64,000 nucleotides of DNA from Maribacter thermophilus (lineage in GTDB: Bacteria > Bacteroidota > Bacteroidia > Flavobacteriales > Flavobacteriaceae), in NCBI RefSeq assembly GCF_001020565.1, contig NZ_LDAS01000001.1:348402-412401 (forward strand), read 5' to 3'. Of the stretch, positions 8,964 through 17,820 are shown one piece after another (within the stretch, counting starts at the first letter, position 1; each line of letters begins with the position of its first letter). Below the pieces are notes generated by a model, which was given only the letters and a program-made list of their open reading frames with translations, was not told the origin of the DNA and did no database searches. The translations under genes were made by a program, and so were the position numbers.

Positions 8964-8988
8964 TTGGATAATTCATAAATATAATTTG
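8964..8988 (+). promoter_or_regulatory. Possible promoter of the xylose operon
   Basis: A TTG at 8964 and a TATAATTTG-like element at 8980-8988 approximate the Bacteroidota -33 TTG and -7 TAnnTTTG boxes, but the second box is off by one base. It lies about 75 bases before the xylulokinase start. Confidence 0.3.
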
Positions 8989-9065
8989 GGTGGCTAACTG
9001 TAAAACAGATTCTTTATTTTAATTTTAAGTAGCAAAAATCCCTTTGCTGTTAAACCCAAAAAAGG

Positions 9066-10553
9066 ATGTATTATTTAGGTTTGGATATCGGTAGTTCTTC
9101 TATCAAAATTGCATTAGTGGTATCGGCTACGGGTAAAAGTGTCGCGGTCGTACAAGAACCGGAAACCGAGATGTCCATGTTGGCTATTAAAAATGGCTGG
9201 GCCGAGCAGGATCCCAATGAGTGGTGGATTCATGTATGTAATGGAATAGACCGTATAATTAAGGAAAACGATATTTCTGCAGATGACATCATAGGTATTG
9301 GGATCTCTTATCAAATGCACGGTCTTGTATTGGTCGATAAAGAGGGGCAAGCCCTAAGAAATTCGATTATTTGGTGCGATAGTAGGGCAGTAGCCATAGG
9401 GCAGCGTGCTTTTGAGGAAATAGGAGAGGACAAATGTTCTGAGCATCTCTTAAATTCTCCGTCAAATTTTACCGCGTCAAAACTTAAATGGGTAAAGGAA
9501 AACGAACCCGAGGTCTATGCCAAGGTATATAAGTTTATGTTACCAGGCGATTATATAGCGATGAGGTTTTCGGGAGAAATGAACACCACCGTTTCGGGAT
9601 TGTCGGAAGGAGTTTTTTGGGACTTTAAAAAAGAAGGGATAGCCAATTTTTTAATGGATTATTACGGATTGGACGCCCATATGGTTCCGGATATCGTGGA
9701 CACCTTTGGCGAGCAATGCCATGTAGATCAAAAAGGAGCTATCGAAAGTGAATTAAAAGTGGGGACTCCTATTTTATATAGAGCAGGCGATCAACCCAAT
9801 AATGCATTGTCGTTAAATGTATTTAATCCTGGTGAAGTAGCGGCAACAGGCGGTACTTCTGGAGTGGTCTATGCGGTGACCAATAACCTTTCGGTTAAAG
9901 AAAGTGCCAGGGTAAATAATTTTGCCCATGTGAACTATAAACCAAAAGAGGATGCCAGAATAGGTAAGCTCTTATGCATCAATGGATCTGGTATTCAGTA
10001 CCGATGGTTGCTTAATAACCTGGATGTTTCCTCTTACGAAGAAATGAACAACCTTGCCAAAGAAGTGCCCGTAGGTTCCGATGGTGTGGTAATTATACCT
10101 TTTGGAAACGGAGCGGAGCGTATGCTCAATAACCGTGAAGTGGGTACAAGAATCGTTAACCTTAATCTTAACAATCACGGTAAGGGGCATTTGTGCCGTG
10201 CGGCATTGGAAGGCATCGCCTTCTCCTTTGTATATGGTATGGAGATTATGAAATCAGACGGTATAGAAGTAAATGTTTTGCGAGCCGGAAACGACAATCT
10301 TTTTAGATCCATAATTTTTTCGGAAACGGTGGCTACATTAATAGGGTACGATATAGAAATTTATAATACTACAGGAGCCATCGGTGCCGCTAGGGCCGGT
10401 GTTTTGCAAAACGGCGATTTTGAAACTTATGGCAAAACAATTATGGAAAACGATTATATAATGAGTTTTGAACCTATACAAAATAAAGAAGCGTACAATA
10501 CCGCTTATCAACTTTGGAAAAAAGAATTGGAATTAACATTGAACAACTTATAA
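9066..10553 (+). CDS. xylB: Xylulokinase
   Basis: This 495-residue FGGY-family carbohydrate kinase phosphorylates D-xylulose to xylulose-5-phosphate, which feeds the pentose phosphate pathway. The N-terminal phosphate loop reads [15 protein letters not shown]. The segment [10 protein letters not shown] and the DSRA motif (about 105-108) are typical of the family. Asp242 in [10 protein letters not shown] fits the catalytic base. The C-terminal ATP-binding half contains [10 protein letters not shown] and the GAIGAARAG end motif. The length matches bacterial xylulokinases. It is followed 10 bases later by xylose isomerase and then by a LacI-type regulator, which supports the xylose assignment over other pentulose kinases. 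Two palindromes upstream are candidate operators. Confidence 0.93.
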   Translation: MYYLGLDIGSSSIKIALVVSATGKSVAVVQEPETEMSMLAIKNGWAEQDPNEWWIHVCNGIDRIIKENDISADDIIGIGISYQMHGLVLVDKEGQALRNSIIWCDSRAVAIGQRAFEEIGEDKCSEHLLNSPSNFTASKLKWVKENEPEVYAKVYKFMLPGDYIAMRFSGEMNTTVSGLSEGVFWDFKKEGIANFLMDYYGLDAHMVPDIVDTFGEQCHVDQKGAIESELKVGTPILYRAGDQPNNALSLNVFNPGEVAATGGTSGVVYAVTNNLSVKESARVNNFAHVNYKPKEDARIGKLLCINGSGIQYRWLLNNLDVSSYEEMNNLAKEVPVGSDGVVIIPFGNGAERMLNNREVGTRIVNLNLNNHGKGHLCRAALEGIAFSFVYGMEIMKSDGIEVNVLRAGNDNLFRSIIFSETVATLIGYDIEIYNTTGAIGAARAGVLQNGDFETYGKTIMENDYIMSFEPIQNKEAYNTAYQLWKKELELTLNNL

Positions 10554-10563
10554 AACTACAATA

Positions 10564-11880
10564 ATGGCAGATAAGGAATATTTTAAAGGAATAGATAAAA
10601 TTAAATTCGAAGGAAAGGAATCTGACAATCCGTTAGCATTCAAATATTATAACCCGGATCAGGTTGTTGCAGGTAAAACCATGCGCGAACATTTTAAGTT
10701 TGCCATAGCGTATTGGCATACCTTCTGTGGCCAAGGGGCAGATCCTTTTGGTCCTGGAACACAGAATTTTGAATGGGACCAAGCTTCAGATCCTGTTCAG
10801 GCAGCAAAAGATAAAGCAGATGCGGCTTTTGAGTTTTTTGAAAAAATAGGATTCGATTACTTCTGTTTTCACGACTTTGACCTAATTCAGGAGGCAGACA
10901 CTTTGGTGGCATCCGAAAAGCGTTTGTCCACTATTGTAGATTATATAAAAGACAAACAGAAAACTACGGGTACAAAGTTGTTATGGGGTACGGCAAACTG
11001 TTTTTCCAACCCGCGCTATATGAACGGGGCGGCCACAAACCCAGAGTTTAATGTTTTGGCCAGGGCTGGAGCACAAATAAAGCTGGCTATGGACGCCACC
11101 ATGGAACTTAATGGAGAAAATTATGTGTTCTGGGGAGGTAGAGAAGGTTATATGTCTTTGTTGAATACCGATATGGGCAGAGAACAGGAACATATGGGAC
11201 GGTTTTTGGCCATGTGTAGAGACTATGCTCGTAGCCAGGGCTTTAAAGGTAATTTCTTTATAGAGCCAAAACCAATGGAGCCTATGAAGCACCAGTACGA
11301 TTTTGATACCGCTACCGCAATCGGATTTTTAAGGGAGTACGGTCTAGAGAAAGACTTTAAGATCAATATAGAGGTAAACCATGCTACTTTGGCACAACAT
11401 ACTTTTCAGCATGAAATTGCGGTGGCCGGTAAGGCAGGTATGTTAGGTAGTTTAGACGCCAATAGGGGAGATTATCAAAATGGATGGGATACCGACCAGT
11501 TTCCCAACAACATTCAAGAAACGACCGAAGCAATGTTAGTGTTCTTGGCAGCCGGGGGCCTACAGGGCGGCGGTATTAATTTTGATGCGAAAATTAGGCG
11601 TAACTCTACCGATTTGGAAGATATATTCTTGGCCCATATTGGCGGTGCCGATACTTTTGCCAGGGCATTGATCACAGCAGATAAAATAATTACATCGTCT
11701 GCCTACAATAGTCTTAGGGAAAAGAGATATAGTTCTTTTGACTCCGGAAAAGGAAAAGATTTCGAAGAAGGAAAACTGGACTTGAACGACTTGTACAAAA
11801 TAGCACATGAAAATGGGGAACTTCCTTTAGTGAGTGGAAAACAAGAGTTGTTCGAGAATATTATTAATCAATATATTTAG
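10564..11880 (+). CDS. xylA: Xylose isomerase
   Basis: This 438-residue cytoplasmic enzyme interconverts D-xylose and D-xylulose and matches the usual length of class II xylose isomerases. The N-terminal [16 protein letters not shown] motif is nearly invariant in the family. His103 and Asp106 in FCFHDFDL are the ring-opening pair. The segments [16 protein letters not shown] and [16 protein letters not shown] hold metal ligands and the catalytic Lys. [18 protein letters not shown] and [11 protein letters not shown] complete the metal site. It lies 10 bases after xylB and is surely co-transcribed with it. No xylose importer gene is next to the pair. A terminator follows. Confidence 0.97.
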   Translation: MADKEYFKGIDKIKFEGKESDNPLAFKYYNPDQVVAGKTMREHFKFAIAYWHTFCGQGADPFGPGTQNFEWDQASDPVQAAKDKADAAFEFFEKIGFDYFCFHDFDLIQEADTLVASEKRLSTIVDYIKDKQKTTGTKLLWGTANCFSNPRYMNGAATNPEFNVLARAGAQIKLAMDATMELNGENYVFWGGREGYMSLLNTDMGREQEHMGRFLAMCRDYARSQGFKGNFFIEPKPMEPMKHQYDFDTATAIGFLREYGLEKDFKINIEVNHATLAQHTFQHEIAVAGKAGMLGSLDANRGDYQNGWDTDQFPNNIQETTEAMLVFLAAGGLQGGGINFDAKIRRNSTDLEDIFLAHIGGADTFARALITADKIITSSAYNSLREKRYSSFDSGKGKDFEEGKLDLNDLYKIAHENGELPLVSGKQELFENIINQYI

Positions 11881-11897
11881 TACACATATATATAGTT

Positions 11898-11933
11898 TAA
11901 AAGGTCTTGATGTATATTGTCAAGGCCTTTTTA
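11898..11933 (+). terminator. Rho-independent terminator between xylA and the LacI-family gene
   Basis: AAAGGTCTTGA pairs (one G-U) with TCAAGGCCTTT and a short T-run follows. The LacI-family gene starts only 10 bases later, so read-through or an internal promoter is needed for its expression. Confidence 0.7.
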
Positions 11934-11943
11934 GTTTATAGGA

Positions 11944-12960
11944 ATGAGAAAAATAACCCTTAAGGATATTGCCCAGTATTTTGATGTGTCCATTTCGACC
12001 GTATCAAAGGCGGTCAATGATAGCCATGAGATCAGTAATGATCTTAAAAAGCGCATACAGCAATATGCAAAGGAAAATAATTACAAGCCTAACAAGTTGG
12101 CATTAAACCTGTTAAATAGAAGTAGTAAAACAATAGGTGTAATAGTGCCCAATATATTGAATTATTTTTTTGTGCAGGTATTGTACGGAATAGAGAAGGT
12201 GGCCAATGAACAAGGGTATAACATAGTTAGCTGTATAAGTAACGAGTCTTTTGAAAAGGAATCCAAGACCTTGGAGTTTTTAGATTCCGGAACGGTAGAT
12301 GGTCTAATAATTTCCTTGGCAGAGGAAACCCAGGTAATGGAGCGGGTAGAAGGCTTACAGGCGATTTCAAATAGTCAGATTCCCTTGGTATTGTTTGATC
12401 GTGTGTCTGATCTGATAGCTTGCGACAAGGTTGTGGTAGATGATTTTGAAGCAGGTTATAAAACTACCAAGCACTTTATTAATATCGGATGTAAAAATAT
12501 CGCATTTGTTTCTCCAATAGGCAATTCCAGTGTGGGTAAATTAAGATTGGCAGGGTATAAAAAGGCCTTGGAGGAGGCAGGTAGGGAGTTCGACAAAAAA
12601 TTGGTCCTAAACTTTACCATAAAGGACGACCTAGATCTATTAATGTCCTTTCTTTTAAATTATAAGCCCATAGACGGTATTTTGGGTTTAGATGAGATTA
12701 CGGCCGTAAAAATATTGCATATCGTAAAATCTAGGGGGTATAACGTGCCTAACGATGTATCCGTTATAGGTTTCACAAATGGTCAACTCTCACAATATGT
12801 CACACCTCCGCTGACCATGGTCAGTCAACATGGTAAATTTATAGGGGAGCAGGCGGCCGAGCTTTTGATCAAGAGAATAAAAAATCCAGAGGAACCTTAT
12901 GAAACAAAAGTGGTGAAAACCAGTCTTCTGGTAAGGGAATCTACCAAAAAATTACAATAG
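11944..12960 (+). CDS. LacI-family transcriptional regulator, probable xylose regulator
   Basis: The 338-residue protein begins with a LacI helix-turn-helix (TLKDIAQYFDVSISTVSKAV, residues 4-25) and the hinge region KPNKLALNL. The rest is a periplasmic-binding-protein-like effector domain (about 60-330), with the characteristic segments KTIGVIVPNI, IDGILGLDEITAVKI and VSVIGFTNG. It lies 63 bases after xylA. Its most likely effector is xylose or a related sugar, and its likely targets are the palindromes at 8858-8899; both are inferred from position. The stop codon is one base short of the stop codon of the convergent Gfo/Idh/MocA gene. Confidence 0.85.
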   Translation: MRKITLKDIAQYFDVSISTVSKAVNDSHEISNDLKKRIQQYAKENNYKPNKLALNLLNRSSKTIGVIVPNILNYFFVQVLYGIEKVANEQGYNIVSCISNESFEKESKTLEFLDSGTVDGLIISLAEETQVMERVEGLQAISNSQIPLVLFDRVSDLIACDKVVVDDFEAGYKTTKHFINIGCKNIAFVSPIGNSSVGKLRLAGYKKALEEAGREFDKKLVLNFTIKDDLDLLMSFLLNYKPIDGILGLDEITAVKILHIVKSRGYNVPNDVSVIGFTNGQLSQYVTPPLTMVSQHGKFIGEQAAELLIKRIKNPEEPYETKVVKTSLLVRESTKKLQ

Positions 12961-12961
12961 C

Positions 12962-14335
12962 CTATATGTTGTTTGGGTGGGGGTGCTCCCAATCATTTCT
13001 GTAATCGCGCTGTAAGAGCCGGGTAGCTTCGGGATCGTTTAAAACTGTCCTGCTTTCGGGGTCATATACTAGAGGTCTCTTTAGGTCCATAGATAGGTTG
13101 GCCAAAATACAACTGGCCGTAGAAATGTGCCCTTCTTCAATATCGGCAATAGGTCTTGTGTTGTTTTCAATGGCTTCCAGAAAGTTGATCATGTGTCTTC
13201 TGGTAGCAGGTGCCGTGTGTAGTTCAATGTCTTTTTCGGTTACATCCTCTGGATATTTTTCTTTCTCCCACAATACATCAAAACGAATGGTTTCACTGCC
13301 ATCACTAGGTACAAACTCCGCCTTCATGACATCACCTTTAAAAACTCCCTTTTCTCCATAAATAAAAAAGGCCCATGGGTATTCCGGGTCTGGGGCGTTG
13401 CCCCAAGTTCTATGTTGCCAAACACAGTTTAGGTCATCGTATTCAAAAACGGCGGTTTGGGTATCCGAGATGTTCGATTTGCCTTCCTTTTGAACATAAA
13501 TACCACCTTCAGAGCTTATACGTTTTGGCCAGCCTAAATCTAACATCCAACGTACGGTATCTAACATATGCACACACATATCACCTACGATGCCATTGCC
13601 ATATTCCCTAAAAGTGCGCCACCATCCCCTATGTGGAATACCATTGTAAGGCCTCATGGGGGCAGGGCCTGTCCACATTTCATAATCCAAAAATTCTGGA
13701 ACGGGCCGTACGGCAGGGTTACCATTGGCACGCATATGATAGTAGCAACAAATGTCTACATGGCCAACTTTTCCCAATAGGCCTTTGTCCATAATCTGTT
13801 TTTTTGCCTCTATCAAATGTGGAGTGCTTTTCCGTTGGGTGCCAACTTGTACCACCTTATTGTATTTTCTTGCTGCGGCAACCATAGCCTCTCCTTCTAT
13901 AACATCAACACTTATGGGCTTTTGTACATAGACATGTGCCCCCGACTTAATGGCTTCTATGCACATAAGGGCATGCCAATGGTCTGGGGTACCTATAAGT
14001 ACAATGTCCAACTTTTCTTTGGCAAGCATTTTTCGATAATCGGAATACAGTTTGGGCTTTATACCGTTCTTTTGCCTTTCGGATACCAAAATTGCTACTT
14101 TGTTCAAAAAGTTGGAATCCACATCACATAAAGAGGTAACTTCTACATTGGCTATTTGAATAAGCCGTAGCAAGTCGCTAGTGCCGTACCAGCCACAACC
14201 AATAAGTGCCACCTTTTTTGGTGTTTCGTCTTTAAAAAAGCTAAAACCATAAGATGGCACCGTAGAAAAAAGCAATGCGGCCGATGTGCCTTTTATAAAA
14301 TGTCTTCTGTTAAACTGTGATGGTTTGTTGGTCAT
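12962..14335 (-). CDS. Tat-exported Gfo/Idh/MocA family oxidoreductase
   Basis: The 457-residue protein starts with a twin-arginine signal (NRRHFIKGTSAALLFSTVPS), so it is exported folded with its nicotinamide cofactor. A Rossmann fold follows (KKVALIGCGWYGTSDLLRL, about residues 37-56). The catalytic Lys sits in YVQKPISVD, equivalent to the EKP motif of the family but with Gln in place of Glu. The C-terminal substrate domain has GGWWRTFREYGNGIVGDMCVHMLD and ends with the GH.S..C..ANLSM signature. Exported members of this family oxidise or reduce sugar hydroxyls with tightly bound NAD. It is divergent from the GMC oxidoreductase at 14535, with 199 bases between. A role in oxidising glycosides is inferred. 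Confidence 0.85.
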   Translation of the reverse strand: MTNKPSQFNRRHFIKGTSAALLFSTVPSYGFSFFKDETPKKVALIGCGWYGTSDLLRLIQIANVEVTSLCDVDSNFLNKVAILVSERQKNGIKPKLYSDYRKMLAKEKLDIVLIGTPDHWHALMCIEAIKSGAHVYVQKPISVDVIEGEAMVAAARKYNKVVQVGTQRKSTPHLIEAKKQIMDKGLLGKVGHVDICCYYHMRANGNPAVRPVPEFLDYEMWTGPAPMRPYNGIPHRGWWRTFREYGNGIVGDMCVHMLDTVRWMLDLGWPKRISSEGGIYVQKEGKSNISDTQTAVFEYDDLNCVWQHRTWGNAPDPEYPWAFFIYGEKGVFKGDVMKAEFVPSDGSETIRFDVLWEKEKYPEDVTEKDIELHTAPATRRHMINFLEAIENNTRPIADIEEGHISTASCILANLSMDLKRPLVYDPESRTVLNDPEATRLLQRDYRNDWEHPHPNNI

Positions 14336-14534
14336 AATGATCGGTTTAAAAGATAGGTTTTCAAATACTTAAAAATAGCCTTTATCCAAAATTCTCTTTT
14401 ATAAATATAATTAGGAATGGCATGGGGTTCGAATATTACCAAATAATTCATGAATTTGTATTTGTTAATATATTCAAAACCCTCTTTTTTTTTGATTAAT
14501 TCTTTAAATTGTACACAAAATCAAACTACAAATT

Positions 14535-16256
14535 ATGCAAATAAAGGAATCTTCAGAAATCTACGATGTTATTATTGTAGGTTCGGGAGCAGGTGGCGGT
14601 ATGGCCACCAAGCAATTAGCGGATGCGGGTCTTAATGTTGCCGTAGTAGAAGCAGGTCCGTTTTTTGACCCAGCTGACCCTGTTACCATGACCCAATTAA
14701 AATGGCCTTATGAATCTCCTCGTAGAGGAGCAAATACCGATCGAGCATTTGGCGAATGGGACATGTCTTACGGAGATTGGGAAGTGGAAGGCGAACCGTA
14801 TACTCATGCGGAGGGAACCACCTTTAAATGGTGGCGTTCACGAATGTTGGGGGGAAGAACAAACCACTGGGGTAGAATATCTTTGCGTTTTGGGCCTAAA
14901 GATTTTAAGGGAAAGACCAGGGACGGTCACGGAGACGATTGGCCGATCGGTTACGAAGATGTAAAACCATACTACGATAAGGTAGATAAGCTCATCGGTG
15001 TATTTGGAACAAATGAAGGCTTGGAAAACGATCCCGATGGTTTTTTTCTTCCCCCGCCAAAACCACGTTTACACGAACTTTTTTATATCAATGGAGCAAA
15101 AAAATCAGGAATTCCGGTAATTCCGGGTAGGCTGTCCATGTTGACCAAAAGAATTAACAACGAACGTGGTGTATGTTTCTATTGTGGTCAATGTAGTAGG
15201 TCTTGTCAGGTATATGCCGATTTCTCATCAGGTAGCTGTTTAATATTCCCGGCCCAAAAAAGTGGGGGCAAAGTGAAGCTATACGTAAACTGTATGGTAC
15301 GAGAGGTAACCACGAACGAAGAAGGTAAGGCAACCGGTGTTTCCTATATCAACAAAGAAGATAGAAAGGAATATAAATTAAGGGGAAAAGTAGTGGTGTT
15401 GGCAGCATCGGCCTGTAGCTCGGCCCGTATTTTGTTAAACTCAAAAAGTAGGCAACACCCGAACGGACTGGGTAATAGTAGTAACCTTGTAGGTAAATAT
15501 CTTCACGATTCTACAGGGGCCAGTGCAGCAGGTTTTATACCTGGACTAATGAACCGTAAAACATCATACAACGAAGATGGCGTAGGTGGTATGCACGTGT
15601 ACTCGCCATGGTGGGGAGATAACTCCAAACTAGACTTTCCAAGGGGTTACCACATCGAAGTATGGGGAGGTATGGGGCAACCTAATTATGGTTTTGGAAT
15701 GAACCCCAACGATTTTAATAAGTTCTTTGGTCTAAAAGTAGGGGGGTACGGCGATAGCCTGCGTGACGATGTAAAAAAATACTATGGCTCTGTGATAGGG
15801 TTCGGTGGTCGTGGTGAAAGTATTGCGCGTAAAGAGAACTACTGTGAAATAGACCCAACAACCGTAGATCAATTTGGTATTCCTGTATTGAAGTTTCATT
15901 ATAAATGGTCAGATTTTGAAAGAAATCAGGCCAAGCATATGCAAGATACCTTTGAAGAGTTGATCCACAATATGGGAGGGCATTATTTAGGTGAAAAACC
16001 AGGAAAAGATAAGGATTATGGCCTACATGCTCCCGGAGAAATTATTCACGAGGTGGGTACTACCCGTATGGGCGACGACCCCAAAACATCTGTAACCAAT
16101 AAGTTTAATCAATTGCACGATGTGGACAATGTTTTCATCGTAGATGCCGGACCTTTTGTTTCACAGGCCGACAAGAACTGTACTTGGACCATTTTGGCAC
16201 TCTCATGGCGTGCTTCCGATTATATTATTGAGCAATTAAAACAACAAAATATCTAA
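14535..16256 (+). CDS. GMC-family FAD oxidoreductase, sugar dehydrogenase catalytic subunit type with Cys cluster motif
   Basis: The 573-residue flavoprotein has an N-terminal FAD-binding fold (DVIIVGSGAGGGMATKQLA) and a C-terminal GMC active site (HEVGTTRMGDD, then DKNCTWTILALSW). It belongs with the large subunits of FAD-dependent glucose, gluconate and glucoside-3-dehydrogenases. Cysteines 214, 217, 220 and 224 lie in GVCFYCGQCSRSCQ. Their C-x5-C-x3-C spacing equals the [3Fe-4S] ligands of the Burkholderia FAD-glucose dehydrogenase. Electrons would pass from FAD through the cluster to a cytochrome. It lacks a signal peptide. The next gene encodes the small subunit with a Tat signal, which in that family carries the catalytic subunit across the membrane. 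No cytochrome c gene is adjacent. The substrate is unknown. Confidence 0.85.
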   Translation: MQIKESSEIYDVIIVGSGAGGGMATKQLADAGLNVAVVEAGPFFDPADPVTMTQLKWPYESPRRGANTDRAFGEWDMSYGDWEVEGEPYTHAEGTTFKWWRSRMLGGRTNHWGRISLRFGPKDFKGKTRDGHGDDWPIGYEDVKPYYDKVDKLIGVFGTNEGLENDPDGFFLPPPKPRLHELFYINGAKKSGIPVIPGRLSMLTKRINNERGVCFYCGQCSRSCQVYADFSSGSCLIFPAQKSGGKVKLYVNCMVREVTTNEEGKATGVSYINKEDRKEYKLRGKVVVLAASACSSARILLNSKSRQHPNGLGNSSNLVGKYLHDSTGASAAGFIPGLMNRKTSYNEDGVGGMHVYSPWWGDNSKLDFPRGYHIEVWGGMGQPNYGFGMNPNDFNKFFGLKVGGYGDSLRDDVKKYYGSVIGFGGRGESIARKENYCEIDPTTVDQFGIPVLKFHYKWSDFERNQAKHMQDTFEELIHNMGGHYLGEKPGKDKDYGLHAPGEIIHEVGTTRMGDDPKTSVTNKFNQLHDVDNVFIVDAGPFVSQADKNCTWTILALSWRASDYIIEQLKQQNI

Positions 16257-16259
16257 ACC

Positions 16260-16976
16260 ATGGATAGAAGAAAGAGTATAGAGACCATGATTCTAGGTGT
16301 AGGTGCTTCGGCATTGGCGTTTCATGGTTGTAACACAGAGAATAGTAAACCGGCAGAAGAAGTAGCCGTAAATACAGATACTAAGTATTTTGGCCGTACG
16401 CCGGCAGAATTGGAACGTATAGAGAAGCTCAATGCAGAACGATTGTTCACCGATCATGATATGGAAACCATTACGGCCTTAAGTTTGGTTATATTACCGC
16501 CAAAAGAACCCTTCGGAGGTCCTATTGAGGCCGAGGTGCCGGAAATGATAGAGTTTATGGGCAAGGATATTCCAGAAATGCAACCTACTTTAAAGGGCGG
16601 TTTAATGTGGCTGGACCATAAGTGCAACAAAGAATTTGGCGTTGAGTTCAAAGCAGCGACCTTAGAGCAACAGAAACAGATATGTGACGAAATTTGCTGG
16701 CACGATATAGAGAAGCCGTTGGATGAGCAGCCACTCGAAATACAATTTTTTGCTTTGATGCGAAATCTCGTGGTAACTGGTTATTATACCTCTAAAGTAG
16801 GTATAGCCGATTTGGGCTATAAGGGAAATACCCCTAATGTATGGGATGGGGTGCCACAAGATGTATTGGACCAACACGGAGTGGCGTATGATCCAGAATG
16901 GATTGCCAAGTGTGTAGACCAAAGTAAGCGAAATGTTATCGCTGAATGGGACGAAAACGGCAACCTGCTCACATAG
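16260..16976 (+). CDS. Gluconate 2-dehydrogenase subunit 3 family protein (Tat signal)
   Basis: The 238-residue protein is the small partner of the GMC oxidoreductase three bases upstream. The N-terminus MDRRKSIETMILGVGASALA has the twin-arginine pair and a hydrophobic stretch, followed by HGC, which could be a lipidation Cys. The body fits the small-subunit family, with LTALSLVILPPKEPFGGPIEA-like and QIQFFALMRNLVVTGYYTS-like segments and GYKGNTPNVWDGVP near the end. The family's role is to export and stabilise the flavoprotein subunit. The gene pair is almost certainly translationally linked. Confidence 0.85.
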   Translation: MDRRKSIETMILGVGASALAFHGCNTENSKPAEEVAVNTDTKYFGRTPAELERIEKLNAERLFTDHDMETITALSLVILPPKEPFGGPIEAEVPEMIEFMGKDIPEMQPTLKGGLMWLDHKCNKEFGVEFKAATLEQQKQICDEICWHDIEKPLDEQPLEIQFFALMRNLVVTGYYTSKVGIADLGYKGNTPNVWDGVPQDVLDQHGVAYDPEWIAKCVDQSKRNVIAEWDENGNLLT

Positions 16977-16993
16977 AGCCAATTAAAGATGAT

Positions 16994-17812
16994 ATGAAGA
17001 AACTAGTTATAACCGCTATCCTATTGGGTAGCGGTTTTATGTCACAGGCGCAGGAAGTAGGTATACAGTTGTATAGTTTACGCAATCAGTTTAAAATAGA
17101 TGTATCCAATACATTGGGACTTATCAATGAATGGGGTATTTCTAAAATTGAAGGTGGGGGAACCTATGGGATGCCCCTAGAGGACTTTAAGGAGCTTCTT
17201 GCCCAATACAATTTAAAGATGGTGAGCGTTGGCGCCGATTTTGGGGACTTGGAGAATGATATAGATAAGGTAATTAAAAACGCAAAAGATTTTGGTGCTA
17301 CTTATGTCATGTGTGCTTGGGTACCTCACGACGATAACAAGTGGGACCTTAAAGAAACCCAACATGCTACCAATGTTTTTAATGAAGCGGGTAGAAGGTT
17401 AAAAGAAAATGGACTTACATTGGTATACCATGCACATGGTTACGAATTTAGACCTTATAAGAACGGTACCCTTTTCGATTATATGGCCGAAAATGCCACT
17501 GATTTTGCTTTTGAACTGGATGTGTTCTGGGCACAACATGGTGGTGCGGACCCATTGGCCCTAATGAGACAATATCCCGACAAAATGAAGTTATTGCATC
17601 TTAAGGATATGGAACATGGAATCGTGGGTAACAATACAGGGCACGAGGATGATGATACCAACGTGGTATTGGGGTCCGGACAAATTAATATTGCCGGGGT
17701 AGTGGCAGAGGCCAAAAAATTGGGTATAGAATATATGTTCATAGAAGACGAATCCTCTAGAGTGGTTTCGCAAGTACCCCAAAGTTTAGAATATTTAAAA
17801 AGCTTGGATTAG
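16994..17812 (+). CDS. Secreted sugar phosphate isomerase/epimerase-like TIM-barrel protein
   Basis: From the ATG at 16994 the protein has 272 residues and a signal peptide (KKLVITAILLGSGFMSQAQ). A longer frame to 16946 overlaps the upstream gene and would bury the signal, so it was not used. The mature part is a xylose-isomerase-like TIM barrel (AP endonuclease 2 family): VGIQLYSLRNQFK, LTLVYHAHGYEF with metal-binding His, FAFELDVFWAQHGGADP, MKLLHLKDME and a C-terminal YMFIEDES. Such proteins next to Gfo/Idh/MocA and GMC oxidoreductases are reported in bacteria that cleave glycosides through 3-keto intermediates, where they catalyse elimination or epimerisation. That role here is inferred from context. 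Its stop is 8 bases from the convergent GH130-like stop. Confidence 0.8.
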   Translation: MKKLVITAILLGSGFMSQAQEVGIQLYSLRNQFKIDVSNTLGLINEWGISKIEGGGTYGMPLEDFKELLAQYNLKMVSVGADFGDLENDIDKVIKNAKDFGATYVMCAWVPHDDNKWDLKETQHATNVFNEAGRRLKENGLTLVYHAHGYEFRPYKNGTLFDYMAENATDFAFELDVFWAQHGGADPLALMRQYPDKMKLLHLKDMEHGIVGNNTGHEDDDTNVVLGSGQINIAGVVAEAKKLGIEYMFIEDESSRVVSQVPQSLEYLKSLD

Positions 17813-17820
17813 AAAAAATA

